Shown: in pieces, positions 22,402-32,900 of the stretch
How positions within the stretch are numbered: the stretch's first letter is position 1
Layout: each line of letters opens with the position of its first letter
Position numbers and translations under genes: made by a program
The notes under the pieces: generated by a model
What the model saw: only the letters and a program-made list of their open reading frames with translations
Told to the model about the DNA's origin: nothing
Databases searched by the model: none
Assembly (NCBI GenBank): GCA_947626505.1
Contig: CANQSN010000012.1
Coordinates: forward strand, 1 to 39,701
Length of the DNA: 39,701 nt
Reading direction: 5' to 3'
From: an uncultured Lachnospiraceae bacterium
GTDB lineage: Bacteria > Bacillota > Clostridia > Lachnospirales > Lachnospiraceae

Positions 22402-25400
22402 ATGAATCACAATAGAAATAAAAGAATTACGAAAGCGAATATGAATTGCAGGCTGAAAGGGAAACGTCTTATAGCATTTGTGCTGGCAGTATCTATGCTT
22501 GCATCCTGCATATGGCAGATGGATGGATATGCCATAAAGGCATATGCCGGGACTGACAGCTTGCAGCAGGAGGAGGTATGTGCGGATAAACCCGGTATTA
22601 CAACACAGGAATTATATGATGGGCAGAGTGCATTAAAATATTGGAATGATTATACATTTCCCAAGGCAGATAAAAGCAATATAAAAGTTGGCAGTAATAC
22701 CATATACGTATATGGAAATGCAGTTGTAATCCAGAAGAACGGAGAAAAAACCGCAGTTTATGAGGATTGTAACCGCAATGGAATTGTTGACTCCGGCGAA
22801 AGTATAGTTATACAGGATGGAGATGTTATTGCCGGAGCAGGTGGAGAATATACAGTAGATTTAAGCCAATATACTATTTATGGTGGGAAAGAATGTACTC
22901 TTTCTGAAGATGTGCTGATTACTATGAATAGCGGCACAATAGGAGGTATTTATGGCGGCTATGTAATGAAAACAGAGGGCTCAATTACTATTAACCATAA
23001 TGGTGGTAAAGTTGGTTATATAATCGGTAATCAAGTAGGCTCGTGCAGGAAAATCAGTATTTCATCAAATGGTATAGTGAATTTTATAACCGGAATGGAT
23101 ACCACCTGCTGCGAGGGTGACCTTACAATAAGCCTTGGAACAGATGCTGACATAAGTGGCTGTGTAATTGGAAATATGGGAGGTTCAAACAATCTTGTAA
23201 CAGGTGATGTGTCTGTAAGCTGTGATGGGGGAAGTGTGGGAAATGGCATATATGCAGTGGAATCATTTAGTTCGTCACTTATTCAGATAGGTGGAAATCT
23301 TAATGTTAACGTGGGGATGGGAAGCAGCATTGGTAATCTGTATTGTGCATACGCATTATCAAATTATCAAGGAATTGTAATTGCAGGTTCTATTACTGTG
23401 GATATTGCATCCGAATGCAGCTGTTTAAGAGTTGCATATAATTGTAAGGAAATCGGAGGAAACCTTAAGGCATCATTTACAGGAAAAAGCAGCTCTGAAA
23501 AGAGTACAGATGTGTATGTATGCATGGATTCGACTGTATATGGAAATCTGTCAGCAGTTGTTTCCGGGAATTGTGGTGATTTATATATTGTTACAGACAA
23601 CTCAATTATATATGGTGATATGCATTATAGGGCAGAGGAATGCTGCGTAGACAGCTTTCGTGGAACGCAGGATTCTACTGTTCATGGGGATGTGGAGGTA
23701 AATGCAACAAAACTGACAGCAGCAAGGGACGCATATTTTGAATACAACAGCAATTTTTACGGGGAAGTGGTCCAGTTGCTGAATGATTGCTCCATACAGG
23801 GATATTTGTATTTAATTAGTAGTGATAATGGGAATTTAAAAAATATCAGGCAGGAGGTAGTAAATTGTGATGTGACAGGATGTGTAAAGGGGGTTTTTAG
23901 TATTTCTGCCTGTGGGGATTTAGTACAGAAAATAAAGGACTGCAATTTTGCAGCAGGTTCATATATTTTATATAATGCAGGAAAATGCGGATACATAGAA
24001 CAGAATATTACGAATTGTGAAATTATGGGTTACTTATATGCAGTGGAAAGTATAGATTCATGTACAGGGATTTACCAGCTTATGGATAACATTCAGGGGG
24101 AGCCGAATATGTTGCCGGTTGCCGGTGTTACATGTACAGGTGATGTGACTTACACATGCAGTAACAGTACATTTGGTTCAGTGTATTCTTCTCCAACCAA
24201 TAATGTAATGGGAGCCGAAACAGTTACATATAATGATATTTCATCACAAAGCTATTATTATACGGGTGAATGCGGAACTGTACAGGGTAATTACAGCTTT
24301 TGCGTTAACGGATGGCAGAATCTTAAAGAGCTTGTAACTATGGGAACAAATGCTGAAGTAAAAGGAGATTCTGAGGTTGTTATTGAAAATTGTAATATTA
24401 GTGATAGCATAAAGCATACAGGAAAAATGGGTGGTATCAGCAGAATAAAAATCAGTAACTGTATTGCAGGTACTCTGAAGCTTAATGAAACCGCTGCCGG
24501 TAATGGATATTGTACAATAGAAGATGGCAAATATGGAAATATAGATATTGATAATAATATAATGGGTGAACAAAATACGGTAATTGAAGGTGGAATATTT
24601 ACAGGAAATGTACTGCTGTCGTCTCCGGAAGGGGAGAATTATGGGGAAAGCCTGATGCATATAAAAAAGGGAACCTTTAATGGAGAGGGAGTTTATGTAG
24701 GAGGTTCAAGTAATCCGGGAAGACAGCTTATTATCAGGATTGATGATACTTCTGATGTGTATATGGGAAGTGGTGTAACAGCCATGCTGTCAAGATATGG
24801 TACATTAAAGGGAGGAATGCTTGACAATAAAGGCAATGTAACATTTGAAGGGACATATGTGCTGAATAAGGAAACCGTGGTAAAGACTGTAGAGATACCG
24901 ACAAATGCAAAGTTAATTGTTCAGAGCAAACTGGCTGTGGAAACGTCATTTTTAAACAATGGAAGAGTATATATGGATGGGGGAGCGTTTTCTTTGCCAG
25001 AGAACAGTGACAAGGGTAGTGTGTATTATCCAATAAATATTAGGTATGATGCAAAATTGTGTAATGTGGAAGGGGACTGTATAGATAGTGTAGATATAGA
25101 GGATGTTTCTAAAACATTTGCAAGGGTGATGGATAATAGCGAATTACAGGTTAGTACAGTAACGGGATATACTATAGGGGAAGTATTATTTAAGAAGGAA
25201 AGTGAGGGTGAATACAGCAGGCTGAAGGCGGATAAGGGAAAAATTGTATTTATTATGGCAGAGGAGCCTGCTGAAATGCAAGTTATCCTGCATACTCCGA
25301 GGGAAGAGGAAGCATCAGAAATAGAAATTGACAAAGAAAGTAAAGAGATTAATCTGTGCGGACAGAGTGTAATATTGGCAGAGAAAAACGGAGAAACTGT

Positions 25401-28400
25401 TATTTATAACGATAAGAACCGGGATGGAGTAGCAGACTCGGATATTGAGCTTTTAAAGGGGGATTATTCAGATTATAAATTATATGGTGCAAAGGATTAT
25501 AACCTTAAGAATCCAATAATGATTACAATGCTTGGAGGGAATTTTAAGGAAATATACGGATGTGATAATACTATTTTAAATTGTACCAAAAAGCAGGCAG
25601 TTGCAATAAATGTTACAGGCGGAAGTGTAGAGGCTGTGTATGCGGCTAAGAGGTCAGAGATATCGGGGTATATTTTCCTGTATAACAGGTCACAGGAGGT
25701 TAAAGAGATTTCGCTGGGAATGGAGACACTTAAGGACACCTATGTGGATAATCAGGGCGTTATAAGTATTATGGGAAACTATCCAATTCCGGATTCTGTT
25801 ATAGGTGATACTGTTATCATTGGAGGCGATGTGTATAAGACACTTCCTAAAACAGCAATTATTGAAGCAAAGACTTCCATAACGGTGGAGTGCCCACTTA
25901 CGGTGGATGGAGAGCTTAAGACAGCAGTACTTGATGTTACATCAGGAACAGTGTATAACCGTGGAAGGATTACAGCAGAAGACCTTAAGGATAACTGGTA
26001 CTCGGGAGAGGTCGGAACAGTATTTATGCAGGGAGGAGCATTAAGTAATGCTTCATGGAAGGTTTTCTATCCGGTCAGTATAGATGCAGGGAATTCAGAG
26101 CTGGATTATAAAACAGGAAGGTATTATTATGCAGTAAAGCTTGAGCAGGAGGGCAGAACCACATATTACGGAAGGTATGGGAGTAATCAGACCTGTAATA
26201 TAAGCATGTTAAAGGGGTATCAGTTTGAGGCAGCAGAGTCGGAGGATACCGCAATAACAAGGAATGGCAGCTACATATATTGGAGTATGCCGAATAGACC
26301 TGTAAATATCAGCATAAACACTTCATCAAGTCCAATTAAAGCAGAGGTTTTATATGATCCACCTGTTTTGGAGTGTAAAAGAACATATAGCAGCGCTGAA
26401 CCTGCTATAAAGCTTGCTGAATGGATTAATCTTGTTGGTGATGCTGAGGGAGATAATGAGGTTTATGAAGTAGCACAAGATTATTCTCTTCCGGAAGGGC
26501 TTGTGCTTGATAAGAAAGGAAATATTTATGGAACGCCTGCAAATAGCTATCCGCAGGGAAAGAAAGTTAAGCTGTTGGTTACAGGAAACAACAGTGTACA
26601 GGTGGAAGTAATGTTCACTATTAAGGTGTGTGAAAGACAGGAACAGATAACGCCAATCAGTGAACGAATTGAGATATCAGGCAGAAATGTACTTCTGCAT
26701 GGTAATTCTGTTGTAATACGTGGAGATGGCGCATACAACTATATTTATGCAGATGATGACAGGAATGGAAGGGCAGACACTTTGGATTGCGTAAAGGTAA
26801 GTTATTACCAGAGTGCGTCATATAAATATAGCTTGTATGCATGGTATAAGGAAAGTGGAAACCGGGATGTCAGGGTGACAATAGAAAGTGGTAAATGGGA
26901 TTATGTCTATGGTATTTACTATGGCACAGTTAATGCAAATATAGAAATATATTCAAATTCAACAGGTATAAATAAGTTTACAGGTAATTCTCTAGGTACG
27001 GTAAATGGGTACATTTATGCAGAGTTATATGATGAAGTGAGTATATCAGGAGAATACGAGTTTAAGAAAGACATGGAATATTCTGATATGCAAAAATTTA
27101 AAGTAGCATCCGGGGCATCGGTTGTAATACCTAGAGATATTTCGATTAATGTAAGGAATACAGACAGCGATGCAATTTATAACTGCGGAAATATTTCAGC
27201 AGAGGGAAGGTTTAATGTAGAAGGAACATTGAAAAATGCCGGTACATGTACCGTGAATGGAACATTTAAAGCAGGTACAATAGACAATGATAAGGAATTT
27301 ACAATTGAAGAGGGGGCATCTGTAACAGCGGATATACTTGATAACAGCAAATACTTTTATAACTGGGGGGCTTTGGAATTAAGAAGCCAGATAAATAATA
27401 GCTACAGTATTTTTACCAATGAAATAATTTTGTGTAAGGGAGAACCAATCAGAGTAAGTGGTATATTCTATCCTGTAAGTGTAATAGAAGGTAATGAGGG
27501 AGGGATATGCTCTAATGGTACTAATATTGTGAATATGGGTACATCAAAACAGCCGGCCTATTATGGAAAATCGGGTGTAAGTGTTACCCTTTCTTGTGAA
27601 ACTGAGGACAAAGTATCTGTTGACAGGGATATCACAAGGGCGGAAACAGAAAATAAAAAAGCTTTAAGCTTGTCATATTCTGATTGCAATATTTCCTTTA
27701 CAATGCCTTGGGAACCGGTTAAGGTGGCGGTTTATTATACATCAGACAGTATAAGGTTATCCTCATACTTTTCAGATATATTGTCGCTTAAGGTAGGTGA
27801 AGATTATAATTCAGAAACGCCGGTATATGACCTTAGAAGTATAAAGATTACCAATGATGCACAGGATGGTGAAGTTTCCTACAGTATATCTGAAATTAAG
27901 GATAACCAGCTCCCGGATGGGTTGACGTTAAGCAGCAATGGTATTATTACGGGTACTCTTAAGTATTTAGAAAAATATTCTTCAACCTATATTACAGTTA
28001 CCGGGAAAAATGGTACAACAGCAAGGTTCTGCCTGAATTATATCGTGGCAAAGGGAACACCGGTTATTACTCTGGAGGACCAGGAGACAGCTTATAGTGG
28101 AGAGAAGCCGAATATCAGTTACCTATTAAGTGGAATTACAGATTCTTATTCAAAAAACAGCCTTATAATACATTATTATAACGCAGAAACCGGAGAGGAG
28201 CTTGAAGAAACACCTGTTGAGCCGGGGAGCTACTATGTACAGATAACCTCCAGCGAAGACAGCAACTATGAGGCGGCAGTCAGCAGGAAAGCCTTGCTTT
28301 GTATTAGAAAGGCATTTATAGATTCAGATGCAGAGATTTCAAATATAACAAAAACCTATGACGGAATGGAACTGGTACCTTCTGTATGCTGTAAGCAGGA

Positions 28401-29958
28401 GGGGGTATCTGTTACTTATAGTGAGGATGGAAAGCAGTACAGTGAACAGCCACCGACTTATTGGGATGCCGGGAAATATACCATGTACTATCGTTTTCAG
28501 AAGGAAGGGTATATGGATTTTATTAGAAAGGTGTATGTAATTATTGATAAGGCAGAGCCAAAGATTAGTATAAAACAGAAGGAATATGAATGGAATGGAC
28601 AGGCTGTTAAGCTTGATTATGATGTAATAGGAATAAGCTCAGCACTGGAAGAGGAGCTGGTACAGGTACAGTATTATTGGAAAGAGGATATTTTGCCTGA
28701 GGCTCCGCGTGAGGAGGGTGAATATAAAGTAAATGTTGTCTATAAGGGTTCAGCTAATTATAAAAAAAGCAGTAAGGAAAGCAGTATTATAATAGTGCGT
28801 GATTTATCAGCATATAACCAGAAAAGGGCGGATGAGGCTGAAACCTTAATTGCAGCAATCGGAAATGTTGCACCTACAGTAGAAAGTGGTAAAAGGATAT
28901 CGGATGCAAGAAGCTGTTATGACGGATTAAGTGAATCGCAAAGGATGTTGGTGTCTTTTGCAGCAGTTATGCAGCTTGAAATGTCGGAAGAACTTTATAA
29001 TGAGCTGTGGGAAGAAAAACGTAAGGAGGAACAGGAAAAGCAGGACGAAGAGGTAGCGCAGCAGGTAATCAACAGAGTATATCAGATAGGAGAACCAGAT
29101 GGAAGCATGGGTATAGACATCCAGATACAAATGGTTGAAGAGGCATATGAGGAGTTGACAGAAGAACAGAAAGCATGCGTACCTGTCGGCGATTACAATT
29201 ATTTTATACAATTAAAGCAGAGGCAGGAAGAAATTAAAAATATGCCCAAGCCGGGAGCGACAACGACTGAAGCGGAAGCGGACAAGCCGGGAGCGACAAC
29301 GACTGAAGCGGAAGCGGATAAGCCGGGAGCGACAACAACTGAAGCGGAAGCGGATAAGCCGGGAGCGACAACAACTGAAGCGGAAGCGGACAAGCCGGGG
29401 ACGACAACAACTGAAGCGGAAGCGGATAAGCCGGGAGCGACAACAACTGAAGCGGAAGTGGACAAGCCAGGAACGACAGCTACGGAATCACAAGAAAGTA
29501 AGACGGAGGTCACGACTACTGAAACAGTATGGGATAAAGCGGAAGGAAACACAGGTATTCCATCTGAAGAAAGCATAAGCAAAAGCCCGGATAGTAGTGC
29601 AGGAACAATAATAACTAAAAAGGGAGTTCAATATAAAATTCTGACTATAAAGGGTAATAAAGGCACTGTTATGGTATCAGGAGTAAAGAAAAAGCAGCTT
29701 AAAACGCTTACCATACCTGATAGCATTACATATAAGGGAAATAAATACAAGGTTACAACCATCGGGAAAAAAGTATTTTCTCAGTGTAAGAGGTTAAAGA
29801 AGCTTGTTATAAAATCAAAGAAGATAAAGCGGATAAAAAAACATGCATTTAAAAACCTGCCTGTAAAATGTAAGATTTTCGTACCAAAGAATAAAATGAA
29901 GACATACAAAAGACTTATTAAAAAAAGTGGTTACAATAAAAAAGTTTATGCAAAATAG
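22402..29958 (+). CDS. Giant exported beta-solenoid/Ig-like surface protein with LRR_5-like C-terminus
   Basis: A 2518-residue exported protein. ATG follows GGGGGAG; residues 1-about 50 are a long signal peptide. Three related modules follow, each opening with a V-V-I-x-x-x-G-x pattern and a Ca-binding-like loop: D122-C-N-R-N-G-I-V-D130, D1004-K-N-R-D-G-V-A-D1012, and D1451-D-D-R-N-G-R-A-D1459. Between them are beta-solenoid-like stretches of short G-x-(I/V) strands. Residues about 1360-1410 and 1835-1880 are putative Ig-like folds (LPEGLVLDKKGNIYGTP; LPDGLTLSSNGIITGT). About 1883-2130 are MBG-like beta domains, and 2134-2280 a helical region (SDARSCYDGLSESQRMLVSF). A 12-residue PGATTTEAEADK repeat (2283-2364) leads to the Lys-rich module (about 2405-2518). 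It contains about 30 cysteines in residues 122-707. Likely wall- or surface-bound; ligand unknown. Confidence 0.88.
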   Translation: MNHNRNKRITKANMNCRLKGKRLIAFVLAVSMLASCIWQMDGYAIKAYAGTDSLQQEEVCADKPGITTQELYDGQSALKYWNDYTFPKADKSNIKVGSNTIYVYGNAVVIQKNGEKTAVYEDCNRNGIVDSGESIVIQDGDVIAGAGGEYTVDLSQYTIYGGKECTLSEDVLITMNSGTIGGIYGGYVMKTEGSITINHNGGKVGYIIGNQVGSCRKISISSNGIVNFITGMDTTCCEGDLTISLGTDADISGCVIGNMGGSNNLVTGDVSVSCDGGSVGNGIYAVESFSSSLIQIGGNLNVNVGMGSSIGNLYCAYALSNYQGIVIAGSITVDIASECSCLRVAYNCKEIGGNLKASFTGKSSSEKSTDVYVCMDSTVYGNLSAVVSGNCGDLYIVTDNSIIYGDMHYRAEECCVDSFRGTQDSTVHGDVEVNATKLTAARDAYFEYNSNFYGEVVQLLNDCSIQGYLYLISSDNGNLKNIRQEVVNCDVTGCVKGVFSISACGDLVQKIKDCNFAAGSYILYNAGKCGYIEQNITNCEIMGYLYAVESIDSCTGIYQLMDNIQGEPNMLPVAGVTCTGDVTYTCSNSTFGSVYSSPTNNVMGAETVTYNDISSQSYYYTGECGTVQGNYSFCVNGWQNLKELVTMGTNAEVKGDSEVVIENCNISDSIKHTGKMGGISRIKISNCIAGTLKLNETAAGNGYCTIEDGKYGNIDIDNNIMGEQNTVIEGGIFTGNVLLSSPEGENYGESLMHIKKGTFNGEGVYVGGSSNPGRQLIIRIDDTSDVYMGSGVTAMLSRYGTLKGGMLDNKGNVTFEGTYVLNKETVVKTVEIPTNAKLIVQSKLAVETSFLNNGRVYMDGGAFSLPENSDKGSVYYPINIRYDAKLCNVEGDCIDSVDIEDVSKTFARVMDNSELQVSTVTGYTIGEVLFKKESEGEYSRLKADKGKIVFIMAEEPAEMQVILHTPREEEASEIEIDKESKEINLCGQSVILAEKNGETVIYNDKNRDGVADSDIELLKGDYSDYKLYGAKDYNLKNPIMITMLGGNFKEIYGCDNTILNCTKKQAVAINVTGGSVEAVYAAKRSEISGYIFLYNRSQEVKEISLGMETLKDTYVDNQGVISIMGNYPIPDSVIGDTVIIGGDVYKTLPKTAIIEAKTSITVECPLTVDGELKTAVLDVTSGTVYNRGRITAEDLKDNWYSGEVGTVFMQGGALSNASWKVFYPVSIDAGNSELDYKTGRYYYAVKLEQEGRTTYYGRYGSNQTCNISMLKGYQFEAAESEDTAITRNGSYIYWSMPNRPVNISINTSSSPIKAEVLYDPPVLECKRTYSSAEPAIKLAEWINLVGDAEGDNEVYEVAQDYSLPEGLVLDKKGNIYGTPANSYPQGKKVKLLVTGNNSVQVEVMFTIKVCERQEQITPISERIEISGRNVLLHGNSVVIRGDGAYNYIYADDDRNGRADTLDCVKVSYYQSASYKYSLYAWYKESGNRDVRVTIESGKWDYVYGIYYGTVNANIEIYSNSTGINKFTGNSLGTVNGYIYAELYDEVSISGEYEFKKDMEYSDMQKFKVASGASVVIPRDISINVRNTDSDAIYNCGNISAEGRFNVEGTLKNAGTCTVNGTFKAGTIDNDKEFTIEEGASVTADILDNSKYFYNWGALELRSQINNSYSIFTNEIILCKGEPIRVSGIFYPVSVIEGNEGGICSNGTNIVNMGTSKQPAYYGKSGVSVTLSCETEDKVSVDRDITRAETENKKALSLSYSDCNISFTMPWEPVKVAVYYTSDSIRLSSYFSDILSLKVGEDYNSETPVYDLRSIKITNDAQDGEVSYSISEIKDNQLPDGLTLSSNGIITGTLKYLEKYSSTYITVTGKNGTTARFCLNYIVAKGTPVITLEDQETAYSGEKPNISYLLSGITDSYSKNSLIIHYYNAETGEELEETPVEPGSYYVQITSSEDSNYEAAVSRKALLCIRKAFIDSDAEISNITKTYDGMELVPSVCCKQEGVSVTYSEDGKQYSEQPPTYWDAGKYTMYYRFQKEGYMDFIRKVYVIIDKAEPKISIKQKEYEWNGQAVKLDYDVIGISSALEEELVQVQYYWKEDILPEAPREEGEYKVNVVYKGSANYKKSSKESSIIIVRDLSAYNQKRADEAETLIAAIGNVAPTVESGKRISDARSCYDGLSESQRMLVSFAAVMQLEMSEELYNELWEEKRKEEQEKQDEEVAQQVINRVYQIGEPDGSMGIDIQIQMVEEAYEELTEEQKACVPVGDYNYFIQLKQRQEEIKNMPKPGATTTEAEADKPGATTTEAEADKPGATTTEAEADKPGATTTEAEADKPGTTTTEAEADKPGATTTEAEVDKPGTTATESQESKTEVTTTETVWDKAEGNTGIPSEESISKSPDSSAGTIITKKGVQYKILTIKGNKGTVMVSGVKKKQLKTLTIPDSITYKGNKYKVTTIGKKVFSQCKRLKKLVIKSKKIKRIKKHAFKNLPVKCKIFVPKNKMKTYKRLIKKSGYNKKVYAK
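29248..29490 (+). repeat. 36-bp in-frame tandem repeat (six full copies) in the giant surface gene
   Basis: Six copies of a 36-bp unit (12 codons, K-P-G-A-T-T-T-E-A-E-A-D) start at 29248, 29284, 29320, 29356, 29392 and 29428, followed by a degenerate seventh. Copies differ at only a few positions. The repeat keeps frame, so copy number can change without breaking the gene. The encoded Thr/Glu/Pro stretch is a probable wall-spanning spacer. The minus-strand ORFs over it are shadows of the repeat. Confidence 0.95.
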
Positions 29959-29976
29959 CATGAAAGGGGAAAATAT

Positions 29977-32900
29977 ATGAGAGCAAAAAGACTTACAGCA
30001 TTTTTATTATGTATTGTACTTGCAGTGGAGATGTTTTATACAAATCCTTCTGTAAACCAGAGAGTATTAGCTGCGCAAGATACAGAGGCAGTGGAGGATA
30101 CAGTTAATACAGAGGCATCAGAGGATACAGCCGGAGTACGGGAAAAAGATGCGTCAGAGAGTACAGCCAGAGTACAGGTAACAGAGGCATCAGAATGTAC
30201 AACTGAAGTAAAGGCGGTAGAGGCAGCTGTACAGGAAGCAGAGACAAATAAAGCTGAAAAGGCGGTACAGTACAGAGAAGGTGCACAAAATAAAGATATA
30301 TTTTTAGAAAAGGATATGGTTATTGAGGGTGACGTGTTTTGGAATGGGAATACGGTAGAGCTTAATGGATATAACCTTACAGTAAAAGGCAATGTAATGC
30401 AAACTGAGGGTACAGTAAAGCTTAATGGAGGTTCACTTTTTATAGAGGGAGACTATATTATGGCAGAGCAGACCACAGAAAGGGTGGTTTCTGCTGATGC
30501 CTCCGGTAATCCTTTTGAAACTACAAAAACAGTGTATAAGTCCTGCCTTAATACATTAACGGGAAGTGACAGCAGCGAGGATATAACAGTTTTGGGGGAC
30601 CTCATTATTTCCGGCAGCAGCAGGATAGGAACCATTTATGGAACAATGCATATAGGGGGTAATGTGTCATTTGATGCAAATGGATATGGAAGTAGTTTGT
30701 TGACCATGAAGGAGGATTCTGAAATAATTCTTGACGGAAAAGAAGCACAGGATATTAGAGTGGATCAGGGAAAGAAGGAAAATAGTGTATATTTTAACCG
30801 GGTGGAGCTTTTAAATGAAAGTGAGGAAGGTGTCTGCTTTAGTCAAAAATTATATATCCGCGAAAAGTTTATAACTAATGGTAACAAATACAGCGGAAAG
30901 CTTTGCATCGGCCCGGATACAATACTGCCCAAAAAAGAGGTAGTGACAGCAGACCTTTTTATTGCAGAGGGGTGTACACTTTCAGAGGATTTGCAGGTAA
31001 AGGGAATTCTTAATGTAGGACAGATGCTTGATATAAATGAGTACCATATAACCTGTAATAAGCTTATAGTAGGACATTACCTGAATATTAATAAGGGACA
31101 GGTAACAGTAAAGAAGGATTGTGTATTGACAGGAGAAAACAGCTATGCAGGATTAGTGTTGGGAAATGAAAAAAATCGGGTAGAGGTGGGGGAAAATCTT
31201 ATACTTAAGGGAAGCAGTGCAGTTTCCCTAAGCAAAGGTACACTCCGCTTAAAAGGGGACTTAATAAGTGAATCAACAGGGAAATTCCTTACAGGTACAG
31301 AGGGTGAGTTAGTATTAGCCGGAGATAAAGAGCAGAATATAACATTTTCTAAAGGAAAGGCATATATTGACAGCCTTACACTGGATAACAGCAGCAGTGA
31401 CGGGGTATATTTGCATTCAAAAATAGTATTAAAGAAGGTTATATATAAGCAGGGCGAGCTTCATTCAGATGATGAAGGAGCTTATGGTATGCAGCTTTTT
31501 GAGGATACAACACTTGACAGACTGGATTTGTATGGTGGAACAATGGACTTAAATGGACATAAGCTCACTGTAAAAGGGGATATAGTATGCCACGGCGGAA
31601 GCATTTATGTAAATGGAGGTAAGCTTTTAGTAGATGGAGACTACATACACTGCCACGAGACTGCCTGCATATATGAAGGAGAAGTATGTGAAACAGCAGC
31701 CCTTTACATGAAGGAGGGAGACAGTGTAAGTATAAAGGGTAATCTTAAGCTGTCTGACAGTGTGCAAAGAAGCAGCATTACTGGCGGGATATTGAATGTA
31801 GGCGGCGATGTTTCGCTGGGAACAAGGGCAGAGCTTACGGGTACAGCTGTCCTTGTGCTTAATGGTGCTAAGGAGCAGGTTATTTCCGAATACTGTCGTG
31901 TAAATGACCTGGAAATACAGAATAAGGTAAAGGTAACCTATAATAATAATTTGTATATTACAGGGAAATATATAGATGAAAATCATGTGACAGACAGCAA
32001 TGGATATGTAATGTATACAGAATCACTGGATAACCTTGACAGCAATGTGTGGAATGATATGGTGATATTAAGGGGTGAAAACTGCCTGAAAAAGGACATG
32101 GTTTTAAAAAGCCTTAACTTATCAGGGGTGCTTAACTTATCAGGTCACAGCTTAAAGGTGGAGGGAGACTGCCATATGGAGGGCAGGCTTGAGATGCAGG
32201 ATGAGGCTGACAGATTTATAGTAAATGGAGACTATTATATGAATTCCGGCTATGAGCAGAAGGAAGCTCTTACTGCCGGAGTTCTGGAGGTTAAAGGAGA
32301 CTTTATACAGACATTTGGAAATGGTTATATTAGCGGAAAAAGCCATGTAACCCGTTTCAGCAAACCAGCCTTTGTCAATGGGGAGAAGGCTGTCCAGAAG
32401 GTAATGCTGTCAGTGGGGGATGAGCCGCCTATTGGCACAATGGAGCTTACAAAAAATATTGGCTTTTATAGCTTCTCAGACGAAACAGGAAAACTGGCTA
32501 AGCGAATTACCTACGATATGGAGGACAAGCTTCCGCCTACCAGACCGGAAAATCTAAAGGCAGAAGATGTTACAGATTCCTCTGTAACTCTTTCATGGGA
32601 TGCTTCACTGGATGATGTGGCAGTGGCAGGATATTATGTGTATGTGGATGGGGAGAAGGTTGATGTAGTTGTTAACAATGAAGTAATTGTGAAATCTTTG
32701 ATGCCAAAACATTCCTACGATATTAAAGTTATTGCAATTGACAGTGAACGTAGAATGTCTGAGGAATCTGATGTTCTTACAATAGAGACAAAAGCAGACC
32801 AGACAGCGCCTAAGCAGATTAGTAATTTAAAAGTTGATGATAAAACGGCAAGTAAGGTAGTTTTATCATGGGAAAAAGGATGGGATGAGAATAGTTTAGG

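Noticed and set aside
29199-29582. Minus-strand ORFs over the 36-bp repeat
   Set aside because: They are frame shadows of a perfect in-frame repeat in the clearly coding plus strand.
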